Source: Neckera pumila
Taxonomy: Eukaryota; Streptophyta; Bryopsida; Hypnales; Neckeraceae
Reading direction: 5' to 3'
NCBI GenBank assembly: GCA_963969595.1
Contig: OZ018418.1
Coordinates: forward strand, 8,189,001 to 8,253,000
DNA: 64,000 bases
Part shown: positions 33,761 through 45,115 of the stretch, piece by piece
Position numbering within the stretch: position 1 is the first letter of the stretch
Layout: the number at the start of each line of letters is the position of its first letter
The notes under the pieces: model-generated
Seen by the model: only the letters and a program-made list of their open reading frames with translations
Databases searched by the model: none
Told to the model about the DNA's origin: nothing
Translations under genes and position numbers: made by a program

Positions 33761-36385
33761 ATGGAAGCTATGGCCATGCTGCTGGAGATCATGGACTCCT
33801 CAGACAATGAGGTCCAAGATATTGAGGGACATATTGTGCCACAGTGTGAAGGAATTCCGCGTTGCTTTTGGAATACGATGGTTGTCACTAAGTACTGGGA
33901 GAGTAGAGTATTTGTTGATGAAGGTACTTGCCACAGTGTGAACTATGACTTGGTGCTCGGTGCCACCGGTCCTCTGAGAGATACTAATGTCGTTGTCCAC
34001 ATTTCCAAGTCACATTCCAAGGAGCACTTGCCAAAGGAGAGGGTGACTTCGTTGATGGCCTAGCCTATTCATCTTGTCCATTGCCGTGGTGCAAGCCTTC
34101 GGGACCATGAAGCCCGTGATAAGTTCGGGCATTTCGCGAACGTATGTATTGGAATTCAACGTTCAAATATAGAGCCTTCATGAAGATTGAGGTGCACAAA
34201 TTGGTTCACCGTGATGCATATGGGAGGAAGATGGTGATGGTTGAAGAGATTCCTGTGTGCATGCAAGCGTGGATGCATATTTCCGAGGTCTCAAAAATCA
34301 CATTCTTTCGCTATCAAATACTCATAAAGGACAAAAGAGAAGCGACGGACCATGGCTTTAGGGGATTGCTGAAGCCAAGGATACACACTCAATAAGCCAC
34401 TTCTATATTGAAGTGCCTCCTTGACAATCATATGCCGCATCGTACTCGAACTATGAAGTCATGAGAGAAAGTAGTGTCCATGTGTCTTCCCCCTACCTTT
34501 CAATGGAAGGGGAAGATGAAAGAAATCAATGATGTCAATGCAACCTTTGGATTGCCTGCAGTTTCAATTTTGAATTTAAGCAAGATCAGATCCTCCATAT
34601 TCTTAGAGTATGAGGTCAAGAAGCCTAGGGACAATTTCACTCGGTGCGCTATTTGCGACAAATTCAAAACACTCAGGAAAGGTGCTCTTTCTGGTTCAAA
34701 CTCTGCTCTCATGTGGGCGCGAAAGTTGGAGAAACATCTTGCTATTGCGTGTGCTCACAGGGAGTTGTACTAAGCAAACTGTTATCGGTCGCACACTAAT
34801 CCACACGAGTGCCCACAATCATGCACGACAAGATGGATCATTCTAAAACCGCTTGTCCAGTCTTTTCCCACAAGAGTAAAGACACGGATGGCCTCGTCAA
34901 GTTGCCTGTGTCTGTCACGGAAATGATTGCGCATGGTCATGCTAGTGTGCCCTATGTGCATTATGGTTTGGATCTGTTTCCTCACAATTCAAACTATACC
35001 ATTGGCTCTATGGCAAAGTTGTTGCAAGATCTGGAGTTTGCACCAAAGTCTTCTTCTCGGCAATTGTTTGCGAGATTGCCTTCAACAAATTTGTTTAAGG
35101 CGGTTATGAAGGGTGCGGAGATGTGCAAAGCATCGCTTCCCCCACCGCCGATCAACTTAGTTTTGGCGACACTATTGCCGCCCATACTCAATGTGCAGAT
35201 GGACAATGCCACTGGGGACAATAAGAATAGATATGTTTTCTGTTTTTGGTTGCTTCTTGTTGCAAATAAGATCCTCCATGAAGTATTCATGAACTTCATG
35301 ATTGTAGGTCACACGCACGACAACATTGATGCGTTGTTTGGAAGATGGAGCATGCAATTGAAGAAAGAGAACTTCTCTACAGTTCTTGCGTTGATGAAGT
35401 CATTCATGGATGTGGAGTCCATTCCCACTATCCCTCACCTTGTAGAAGAGGTGCCTGATTTCAAGGATTTCATTGCAAGTTCATTTGTAGATGGTGATGA
35501 CATCCTCCTTGGACATACAAAACCACAACAATTGAAGTTCTACTTAGATTCAACGGGGTGTCCGGTCATGAAGTACAAACTACTGTGTACTAATGTGGAC
35601 TGGTTAGGGGAAAATGGTACAAGCATTAAGTTGTGGAAAGAAGATGCTGAAGGGCAAAGTTTTTGGCCGCATGGGGTACTGTTGGTAGTTCCTTTGAAGG
35701 CAATGAGAGGTCTCGATGACATTGTGTGTCTGGATTTATGAAGTATTGGGAGGACTTGTGCAATGCAGATAACACCGAGGAATGCAGGAGGCGCTACGAG
35801 CATGTGGTGCACTATTGGCATGATGTGAAGGTAGCGCTGCAAGAACCACTCCCTGCATCTACTATTTTGAAGGATGGTTTCTGGCTGAGTACTGAAGTTC
35901 AAGCAACTCAAGCAAATCAATTTGATGAAGACGGTGAAGACCATGAAGAATTCGGAGAAGATGATGCCTACGTCGGACCTTTACGGGGTCGCCCGCAACC
36001 GTCTTTTAGGGTGATTCGGGATGTTTTCGATGGCTACTTCCTTGCAAAACGGCCAGCAGATGGTGCTAGTCAACCAGTATGGATTGCAAGGGCATTGTCT
36101 GATCCGCATCGTAACCCTCATAAGCCAAATTGTATAAGCATGCAGTACTTCCGTCCAACAGTAAGAGACGAGGATGTTCAGAACTTCTACACTGGATGGG
36201 ACGACGAAGGAGGTCTGCATTGGAAGGTTGATGAAACCGAACCACCACCTTGGCAGCATACAGACGCACTGATGACAGCATGGAAGTCTAGAATCCAGAA
36301 AGATACTATAGAGTGCTTGATCAAGATTCCTGCTGCTCAAATTGAAGTCATCAAGCAAAGTTTGGCTTCAATTCCTTCGTCTTGA
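33761..36385 (+). pseudogene. DUF7869-type transposase-like gene (frameshifted)
   Basis: The start is taken at ATG 33761 (MEAMAMLLEIMDSSDNEVQ). The sense changes frame several times: 33761-34063, about 34150-34395, 34480-34773, 34809-35741 and 35726-36385. It would give a protein near 870 residues. A putative zinc-binding part reads CAICDKFKTLRKG (34645 on) with later histidines (LEKHLAIACAHRELY). The core shows IMHDKMDHSKTACP, MDNATGDNKNRYVF (35200 on) and IVGHTHDNIDALFGRWS (35307-35353), the marks of the DUF7869 domain as I remember it, a presumed RNase H-like transposase core. The tail is acidic and ends FRPTVRDEDVQNFYTGW. About five frameshifts and an in-frame TAG at 34.06 kb make it dead. 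Confidence 0.8.
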
Positions 36386-36967
36386 ATGCGGCGATAGATC
36401 GTTGATTTTATAAGATTCTGACTACCTATCAGCAATATGTTATTGAGTACTATTTGGTATTTAGATGTTTACAATAATTATGCTTTCACATGATTGCGGG
36501 ATAATGATAATATTATGTTTTATCCTAGATGTGAGGTAGTAGTTTTAGATTTATGAATGTTTCTATGTTGATTTCCATGTGTGCGACTAGAGTTATGGAT
36601 TTGTAATGGTGAATATATATTTTGGAAATGTATTTGAGATCTTTGCATTGCAAATGCAATATGTATACCATATTAATATACTTTGTATTTACATTATTAT
36701 TTTACGTGGTTGTAAAGTGAATGTCATTTATGACATGAAACAATGCAATGTTTGCTGAAGGACATGTATTGTTTGCAAAGACTCCCATTTTAATGGAAAT
36801 TGCTAGTTTAAACTAATTAAATGAGTGATTATAGAGCTAAATTGTAGCCCATTTTCATTCACTCATTGTGCCTTCAAAAGCCTAATTCTATTTTGGGAGT
36901 GCCACATCCTTCCATTTTAACGAATATAATGTTCACCTTGGATTCGTCCAGCAAGCTACGTCTTATT
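36386..36967. other. Island junction; sequence shared, inverted, with 16.9-17.0 kb
   Basis: No gene. Two phrases, at 36.78-36.80 and 36.91-36.93 kb, match the minus strand of 16.88-16.95 kb in order, with about 110 extra bases between them here. This marks the return of island 2 sequence after island 1. Confidence 0.6.
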
Positions 36968-37460
36968 GCTCCTCAAAATCAAGGAGGGGTCCTAGCCTAT
37001 ACTCAAACAAATTTGGTTCAGTCAAATTTTATCATTTCTTAGGTAGATGGTTAATTTCATAGAGATTATTTATTATTGTAGAAGTATGGGATTTTGCAGG
37101 TTGAGGTTAATATGCCTAAGAGCTCCTCGGATTTGAGGAGCGATTCTTGTCTGTTTCTAAAAGCCTTTTACATTATAAACCTAACATAATTTTGTATGGA
37201 ATCGGCTAATCATTTTTGAAGAAATTTATAGAAATTTAGTTATTGAAGATCTATACAAGTAGATAGTTGGATGTTTTTGTGCTCCTCAAAATCAAGGAGG
37301 CTTAGCCTATCCATAAGTGCCTACTTCAAAGTCCACTTGAACTACTATTGGTTGGGTTCAAATGATTAATACGGTTAATTATTACAACTTTATTTCAATA
37401 TGAAGGGGATATATTTAGCTTGGATGTTGTATGTCTTATCTCTCCTTGAAATCGAGAAGG
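36968..37460. repeat. CTCC-family palindromes upstream of the island 2 gene
   Basis: Palindromes lie at 36968-36987 (GCTCCTCAAAATCAAGGAGG), 37122-37141 (GCTCCTCGGATTTGAGGAGC), 37281-37300 and 37441-37460. The spacing of about 155-160 bases is nearly regular. They stand before the first recognisable exon of the plus-strand ParB/methyltransferase-like gene. Confidence 0.88.
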
Positions 37461-37715
37461 GAACTTGGCTCCATTAGAATGCTTAGTTCATCACTCTTGA
37501 GCAAGGTTACAAATCATTCAAGTTCTAACTTTATCTAATATTTTTATATGATGGAAACTTGTTGGGCCTATTTGAGAGATGTCATATTGCCTTTGTAAAT
37601 CAAATAGGGATATGAGCATGTTGAATTGTTAAATGGTGTGACTATATTTAAGACTGTTTAGGAAATTGAATGCATGTATAACTTACTTGGAATATTGATT
37701 GTAAACTTTCAAGAA

Positions 37716-40700
37716 CCACCTTTGTTGACATGTGCGGAGACTAGAGATGCTTGGCGGATAAAAGAGAGACTTGATTCCAACTCAATTACACAGGAGTTGC
37801 GATTCAAACCGCATGAATCAAGTCATTTTAAGATTCCATTGTGCAAAATGATCTCACTTCCAATAGTCCAGTTCTTCAAACGGATGTTGTGCGCCTTCAA
37901 TCGAAATTTGTGCATGAGTACAGAGAAGGTGATAGGGTGATGTATGTATCGATAACCAATGACAAGGAACTCACTCAAAGGATCACCGAGGAGACTTCCA
38001 GTGGTTGGGATGCTATCTGGGTTGCAGAGAATGCAACTTTTGAGGAGCAGTTGAAGAGACATGAGGATTGCTCATATCTAGCCGGATTTATGTTTTTTGT
38101 TTGGGACGGTAATCACCCGCTTATGGCATGGACGATTACATCAACAATATGCATGCTTCAGAAAAAAAAGTGGCAAATCTGGGTTGACTCTATTGTCCTT
38201 GAGACCAAAGGCATTACAGGAATCTTGATGAATGCCATGAATGATATAAACAGGTCAAAATTGTTGCATCTTTTTATAGTATAATTTTTGGAATTGTTGT
38301 GTTGGATTATCTTTTTTGCATATTTAAAAATGCTTCATTCAATTTTTTGTAGTCTATACTAATTAAATACCAAATCTTATTAGATCTACGAAAAACGCAC
38401 ATGCACTAATGTCGTACACTAGCTTCTTCGAATCAACACTTATGGATCATTGAAGTTGGAAGACTTCAAAGACCTTCTTACAGAAGAAGAATATCGGACT
38501 TGTGAGACTAGGGATAAACCTTATCCTTGGTATCCGCTTACCTCTGATGTCTTCATCAGGTTCCTATATCGGGGAAGAATTGCTAACAATATTTGAAATA
38601 AATGAAAGGTACAAATCAAGTATATAGAATTTGACTTTTTCACTTTACCTTTTGTAGCAAGAAGTGTCGGCTGCTGCGGATGAGGCTGCCGACTTATATG
38701 AAGAACAAACAATTGAAGAGGAGAGGGATTCAAGAGCTTTGCACGATGTTATGAAAGCCGCAGCCAATGCAAAAGTGAAATCTCTTTGGTTTGAGTTTGA
38801 TAAGCTCAGTGCGGTAGGGAATCCCAAGCATGGAATACGGTAGCTAGAAGAGGTGAGTCTCATGAGTTTCATTCATTTCTTATTGAATTCAAGTCACATC
38901 TATTTGAAATTGAAGAACATTTTTGGCCATAGGTCTTCTGTTTCATATGAATCTGCTTATTGATTACTTCTTTCTTGTTTTATAAATCAATCTCCATTGG
39001 AGCAAACTCAAATGTCAGGACATGACTTTAGATAAGCTGCAACACCTAGCTGCGACCATTGTCTTGCCAATTTATAAGAGTCAATGGTTGTCTTGGTGGA
39101 ATTCAAGCAATATGAACCGAGTGGCCCTTCATATTCTGATTTCCGTGGCAAACGAGAAGAAACTTAAAAATTGGTTGCCTAAGGCAACTTTTTGGACAAA
39201 AGTGAGTAGGTGACTAAAATGTCTATACTATTCTTTTTTGCCAGACAATAAATTGTATAAGTGTCATATACGAGTGTCATATATTAGGAGCTTTTAATTT
39301 TTTACTTGTATACAAATTTGAAAAAATTTGTAGAAATCTTGCAGCTTGAAGAGGGTGCTACTACATGGTTCAATGCAACAATAGCTTCAAAGCGGATCAT
39401 TGTGAATTGGGATGCTGATGATAGCCTTGACCGGATTGGTGACTATATTGAACGTTACCGAATCATTCTTTGGGATCACGCCTTTTATGAGTTATTTGGC
39501 AAGAACTCAAAGTACTCACGTATCGTGCCATTCCTTGACCAAGAAGGAATGGAGCACATTATGCTCCGATTTGTATACCGGTATTATTATTAGCCTTCAT
39601 TTCAATTTTGTTGTTGATTCTATTTTTTATTTTTTTTATTTTTTTTTTGAGGATGGATTCAAAACTTATATTATGTAATTTTTTATGATTTGCTTTTGTT
39701 GTAGATAAAGAAAGAAGAAATGGAGAGGGAAGCTACTACAAAGACTCTTGTTGAAGAATTATTTGACGATAAAGTAGACCAAGAAGTTGTAAAGCGGCCA
39801 ACCAATAGTAAGACAAAAAAGAAGTAGAAAGCACGTCCGGCTTCAAAGAAGCCTTGAAAGGGGAAAGCATCTGTGGCCACATCCAGACATGAAGGTGATG
39901 TTGCAGTGGTGGAAGCAGAGGTTGTCACAGTGGCCTCATCACAAGGCCCTCCTCTTCTCCAATCTTCATCTACGGTTAATTTGTACCCTCCCAGTGGCAA
40001 ACTGCAAGCACCCTCCGCTTTGTGACGACAAACGTAAATGTTAATCGCCTTGTTCTTCAATACTCCATCCACAAGGCCATTGAGTATATGGTTAAGAACA
40101 AGCAACAATCTCCTTAACAAATCCAAATATTGGACTTTGCGAAAAAAGTAACTACTTAATTGCATGCTTGTATTTTTGGTCTATTTTTTTTTCCTTTGTA
40201 TTGAAGATTCATTTATTAACAAGTATGTTTTGGTGTCGATAGGCAGATAGAGGTCAAGATCGTCCAATTGGTGGACTTAGCAAACGTGAAGCTTGCTTTG
40301 ATCTCGTCATTGGTGATGTCCCTGATGGCTTGCTGGTACCAAATGTGTCACAACCACCATGTACTGCTCCATCATGGAACATTTACACTCCCGATTTTGT
40401 AGAATCCATCTTCAAATTTGTAAGTGGTATGCTTCAGGACAACGGTGCGGTAATGTTGTTCTCTTGGACAACTCCAAGACGCAATGTGGAGTCAACAAAT
40501 TTGCCAAAATACATGGCATCGAGTGCATCTACGACTGGTGGAGAGTTAATGAGCTATGCTTGACTTCCTACAGGAACATCCAGCACACTGTAAGTAACAT
40601 TTGGCCCTTTAAAGCTCTTCATTTCATTGTAAATTTGTTGATTAGTTAGTTACCTTGACCTAATGTAATAATTATACGTTTCTCTGTTTGTTGCTTTTAC

Positions 40701-42105
40701 AGACAAAGCGTTTTTGGACTGTACTGTATGTTCAAGTTTCATACAAAGAGAAAGAGTTGGAATCAACTTCTTCAATTGACGAGAATCAAAAGCAAAGTGG
40801 ACATGGCACAGACTTAATTGGTATATTATCTTTTAGATGGGTAGTTCGTTTAATTATTACAACGTAACTAAATTGATGATTTAGTTACTTTAAGAAAGTT
40901 AAAACTATTACTCTAATGGGCTACAAAATTGGTATTATGTATATGAAATTTTATGGTCTAACCCTCCTTGAATTCAAAGAGGCTAGAGAGTACAAGAGAT
41001 TTTGGTAATCTACCACTAATTTTGTTTTTAAAATCTTGCTCGTGATACATTTTTGTAAAATTTTGCAAATCATTGCAATGGTATACTGAAGGTCATAAAA
41101 ATTTTACTTTCAATGGCAATGTAATAGTGTGCTTCTATCTTAAAGAAATGTGCCAATTTTAATGTAATGAATTGGATTTTTCTAAATAGAATACCATTGG
41201 TAATGGATGTTCTTTGGTAATTTACTTTAGACTTTCAATTTTGTTGAAATTTTGTGGTTTTGTCAATGGTTGTATAATAGGAGAAGGACTTGTGCACAAC
41301 TTCACCACAGTCAACAGTCAACTGAAGAAAGATGGAATCCCGTAGAGAGGTGCTTGAGAAAAAGATCCCTTATTTCTCCAAGTTCTCATCGAGACTTTTT
41401 CGAAGCTTGGTGACGTAGTGCTTGATTGCAATGCATCCACACAGGTTCTTTTACTACTTTAAAACTAAAGCCTATAAACTCTACTATCTTCATTTGTTGC
41501 ATATTTAATTTCATTTGTTGTTAGACCTATTTAAATAAAAAGATCTCCCTAATTGTTTGTTTCACCTGCACTAGGGGCTAGTAGTCATGCGTATAAAAGG
41601 GCTGGCCGGCATATTGTGGTGCTCAAATTAGACTCAGCAATTTCCAAAGAGGTTCTTGCCTCCCTTAACATTTTTGAGGCTACAGCATATTCTATTTGAT
41701 CCAAGTGAAAGTATTGTGCATCATCAAGCAATGAAGATGATGATAGACCAGCTAGCAAGGGTGCTAAAAGCCCTGTGCCAATTGCACAAAATTGCTTCGG
41801 TTCATAAGTTCAAACCTTCATCTCATCATTGTATTTGATTTTTGATTATCACTGTCTTTATTTCTTATAGTTGTTGACTTTATTTGAGATGTACCATCTT
41901 ATTGTGCAGGTTGGTGAGATTGTTTCATAGTCCACCTATGCCATGGTCACTACCTATTTATGCTAAAGCAGTAGCCATGGCTATTGCAAAAGAAGTTTCA
42001 CCAATGGTGACACTAAGGGGACCGAGGTTATGCAATAGGGCCTTGAAGTCTATGGATGTGGAGGCTATCAAGGATCGTTGTGGGAGTGAGAGTGAGGAAG
42101 ACTAA
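37716..42105 (+). pseudogene. Island 2 ParB-like / DNA methyltransferase-like gene (about 11 exons, decayed)
   Basis: Likely exons: to 38253; about 38441-38594; 38658-38852; 39019-39201; 39334-39580; 39705-40147; 40247-40589; 40703-40820; 41281-41444; 41575 to about 41836; 41910-42105. Most have AG/GT borders. Exon 1 holds a ParB/Srx box, FFVWDGNHPLMAW (38102-38119 for WDGNHP). Middle exons are helical (KLQHLAATIVLPIYKSQW, ERYRIILWDHAFYELF). Exon 7 has FDLVIGDVPDG (motif IV position, DVPD at 40315-40326), then FVSGMLQDNGAVMLF. Exon 9 has LIETFSKLGDVVLDCNAST (motif I, 41409-41444), continued by AYKRAGRHIVVLKLD. This order is that of N6/N4 amino-methyltransferases. Motif IV is not DPPY and motif I is not DxFxGSG, so activity is unlikely. 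Stops (e.g. near 38.84 and 39.83 kb) and indels confirm decay. The last exon ends in an acidic tail, GSESEED. Confidence 0.72.
40821..41280 (+). other. Intron of the island 2 gene with a CTCC palindrome
   Basis: The donor GTATAT follows GTDLIG and the acceptor ATAG ends at 41280. The palindrome CCTCCTTGAATTCAAAGAGG lies at about 40963-40983, the same family as in the flanks of this gene. It is another case of a family palindrome sitting inside an intron. Confidence 0.65.
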
Positions 42106-42559
42106 GTAGTGATGCAATTTGTATTCTAGATAAAGTTGAGTATATGTACCTTGTGGATACTTCAAATCAGTTATTATATAAAAAATTTAAATAAAGGGTT
42201 TGTACACTTGTGGATTACATCTATAGTATATCACCTTTGGAGTTGGTATTTCCAACTTTGCTTTGCCCATAAGCAAAAATTTTAGAGGGTTTCGTTCATT
42301 GGAATTGAAATTCATTGATTATATATAGCAGTTAGTTACTTTCATATTGGATAGAATCACTTTATATCCTTATAAATGACTTGAATGCAAGAGAAGTATA
42401 TATATATGAATTCCATCTTATTTTTTCATGAGCAATAGAATTAGAATTCTAAATCAAAAATGAACTCAAAATAAAGTGGTCCATTGCAATTCAAAATGAA
42501 GTGGTTTATGATTGTTGGTACAAAGAATCCTTATCCTAAATTTTTTAATAAGAGCCATT

Positions 42560-43430
42560 TAATTTTTTTGGCTTTTTGAAACGCTTTTCAAGCCATGAAA
42601 AAGGCTTTTTGGAATCAAATAAAGGCTCTTTGGAACCCCATAAAGGCTCCTTGATTCCAAAGAGCCTTACTTTAGTGCCAAAGACTTTGGATTTTAATGA
42701 AGATCCTTGAAAGCCAAAAGAAGGCTCCTTGGTTCCAAGAAGCCATTTTTTAGTGCCAACTTGAAGAGACTCTCTTTTAAACTTTAATGCCAACTTCAAG
42801 GGTTTAGTGCCAAAGACTTTTGGACTTCAATGCCAACTTCAAGGGACTGTCCCTTAAATTTTGGAGGGGCCTCATATTAAAGACTCTAACCAAACCATTC
42901 CATTTTTATTTTTTTTAATATATTTTGAAATATTTATATAATATTTTCTATAAACATTTTCTACTTTTGATATTTAAATGAAATAATTCACGTATTTAAA
43001 TAACAAGGGGATTGCATTTTAAATTGAGGGGGGGCATATGTTAGTGGGGATTGTATGACGCTTCCTTAGAGGTGCAAGAAGGCTCTTGGGAATCAAATGA
43101 AAGCTCCTTGGAAGCTAGAAAAAGCCTCCTCTATTTCGAGGAGCCCTGTTTTGGTGCCAAGGACTTCTGATTTCAGTGAAGGTCCTTGAAAGTCCAAAAA
43201 TGCTCCTCAGTTCCAAGGAGCCATTTTATAGTGCCAATGTCAACAGACTCCCTTTATTTTTTGTTAGGTGTCATTTGAGAGACTCTAACCAAATCATTCT
43301 ATTTGAAATTTAAAAAAAAATATATATTAACAATATACATTAATATCTATGAATATTTCCTATTCTTGATATTTATAAGAAATAGTTTTATATGTTTATA
43401 TGACATGAGGATTGTACATTGGAATTTCAA
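42560..43430. repeat. Direct repeat of about 500 bp with CTCC palindromes, right end of island 2
   Basis: Block 42.57-43.04 kb is repeated, diverged, at 43.08-43.43 kb. Shared landmarks in order are AATCAAATRAARGCTC, GTGCCAARGACTT, GAARRTCCTTGAAAG, AAGACTCTAACCAAAYCATTC and TTGATATTTAWAWGAAATA. CTCC-type palindromes lie near 42648-42668, 42727-42748, 43123-43146 and 43201-43222. The block follows the gene end and may be the subterminal region of the island. Confidence 0.75.
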
Positions 43431-44280
43431 ACATGTCTCTTTATTTACAAGAAATATTAATTTTACAAAAGTAATATAAATTAAAAAGTATGCATCTAAC
43501 ATTCATGAAGGTCTTAGTGATTTTTATTTTCAAAGAATGTGAATAATATTGTTCATATTATTTCATGAAATGTATTCTTAAATTTGCTAAAGTAGAAGTA
43601 GGCAAATCGAGAGATTGCATTTTGAGATGAAAATATTTATTTTCCTCTACTGAAAAGCTAAGATGTAATAAAATCTTATCTTTGATTTTTTATAATATTA
43701 TAGACTAAATCTCAAAAATACTTTCATCCGGAAGAATTTAGTGCTTAAGTATATATGGAAGATGCTTAAATCAATGTTGAGATCTATGCTTTAGAAGTGG
43801 AGTACAATTGTATTTTTGGTCCCAATGTCCCACCTAGCAGTCATCCAAACTTATTCTCATCAAATGCAATGAACAATAGATGTATTTCATCCCAAAAAAA
43901 TCATAACAATTCATCCACATCAACTCATATACATTCATCTCCATTCATCTCCTCTATACTAATTTTAATCCTTTTTACATGAAACCTGCAAATGAATTCT
44001 TCAAACTAGGGATCCATATACTTTATGATGTTGCTATTTCATTTAATATGAAAAATTTAAGGCCAATTTTCTTTTTCATCCATCAACTTTCATTTACATT
44101 CATTCATCAACATCTTCATCCATCCAAAGCAATGGATGAAATAAGTTACTTACTTTTATTTTTTATTTTTTATTTTAATCTTGTTTTTAAATGTGTAGTT
44201 ATTGATAATTATGAAATCAAAAAAATATAATAAAAAATTATTTTACTGCTCAAATGTGACCCCTCATTGCTCAATGCTCA
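43431..44280. other. No recognisable gene; ATTCATC-rich stretch
   Basis: AT-rich. Two stretches (43.84-43.97 and 44.07-44.14 kb) are rich in ATTCATC/CATCCA words. No coding signal. Confidence 0.5.
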
Positions 44281-44554
44281 TTGCTTCCTGCTCACACTTT
44301 AGCAACCCTGCAATCAACATCACAAGGAATTCCGCAATAGGTGACCACTTGTTGGCAATCCACGGACCAAAGCTCTAGCCTCTCAGTCAAGGCCAATACC
44401 CTCATTACATCTTCAAGGTAATAGACCAACTACACATGTTTTTTGGAATATAAGTGACCTTGTCGGCCTATCTTCTTTGTACACAGCATGGATTCTTTGG
44501 AATATAAAGGGGATCTACCACCCTTGTATATAGCTATTAAAAAAAAGTCCTTGT

Positions 44555-45115
44555 CATTGCTTTACAGGGAAGGGACCGGTCGGCATGGCACCAACTTATA
44601 TACCATCGGAGCAAGTCAACAGACATCTTCTGTAGCAGCAGCCAGTAGACTGTAGCCACGTCGTAGTCAAACACCTCATCACCCTATTGGCGACAAGGGT
44701 TCAAATTACGAACTAGCACCGGGGCACCCCCTACTTGAGCAACTGACAAATGGCAAGAAATACTGCGGTATCCACAGCGGAAGATACTTTTCCAACCGAA
44801 ACTTCTGAGCATTGAAGTCTCAGACCACTTGCCTTTTCTCATATCCTTTTCTTTCATGTTTTTTTTATCTTTCTTTCTTTTTTCTATTAGTCCAAACTCA
44901 CTCTATTGAAGGAGGAAGGCAGGTTTGAAATTTTTTTATCTATAGTGTCCTAATTTTTTGTATCAAAGGAGGACAGGGCTTTTATTTTCTCTCTTTTCTC
45001 TACTTCTATCTCCCTCTTAGATCCAAACTCCCTCTATTGAAGGCAAATGGTGGTTTTTTAATCTTTTTTTAATCTACAGATCCAAATCAACTCCATTCAA
45101 GGCGAATGGAAAAAC
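44555..45115 (+). mobile_element. Inverted fragment of the same Gypsy LTR family
   Basis: This segment matches the reverse complement of about 10330-10890. Examples are AGTCCAAACTCACTCTATTG (44.89 kb) against the minus strand of 10.53 kb, CACCGGGGCACCCCCTACTTGAG against the minus strand of about 10.69 kb, and TATATACCATCGGAGCA against the minus strand of 10.80 kb. It is more diverged than the 5.8-10.5/59.4-64.0 kb pair. It is a fragment of another, older or different, copy in the opposite orientation. No TG start or target duplication was found. Confidence 0.7.

Noticed and set aside
37716..42105. Bacterial or phage contamination, because ParB-methyltransferase fusions are prokaryotic
   Set aside because: The genes have introns with GT/AG borders, lie among plant-type retroelement and satellite sequence, and are full of old mutations.
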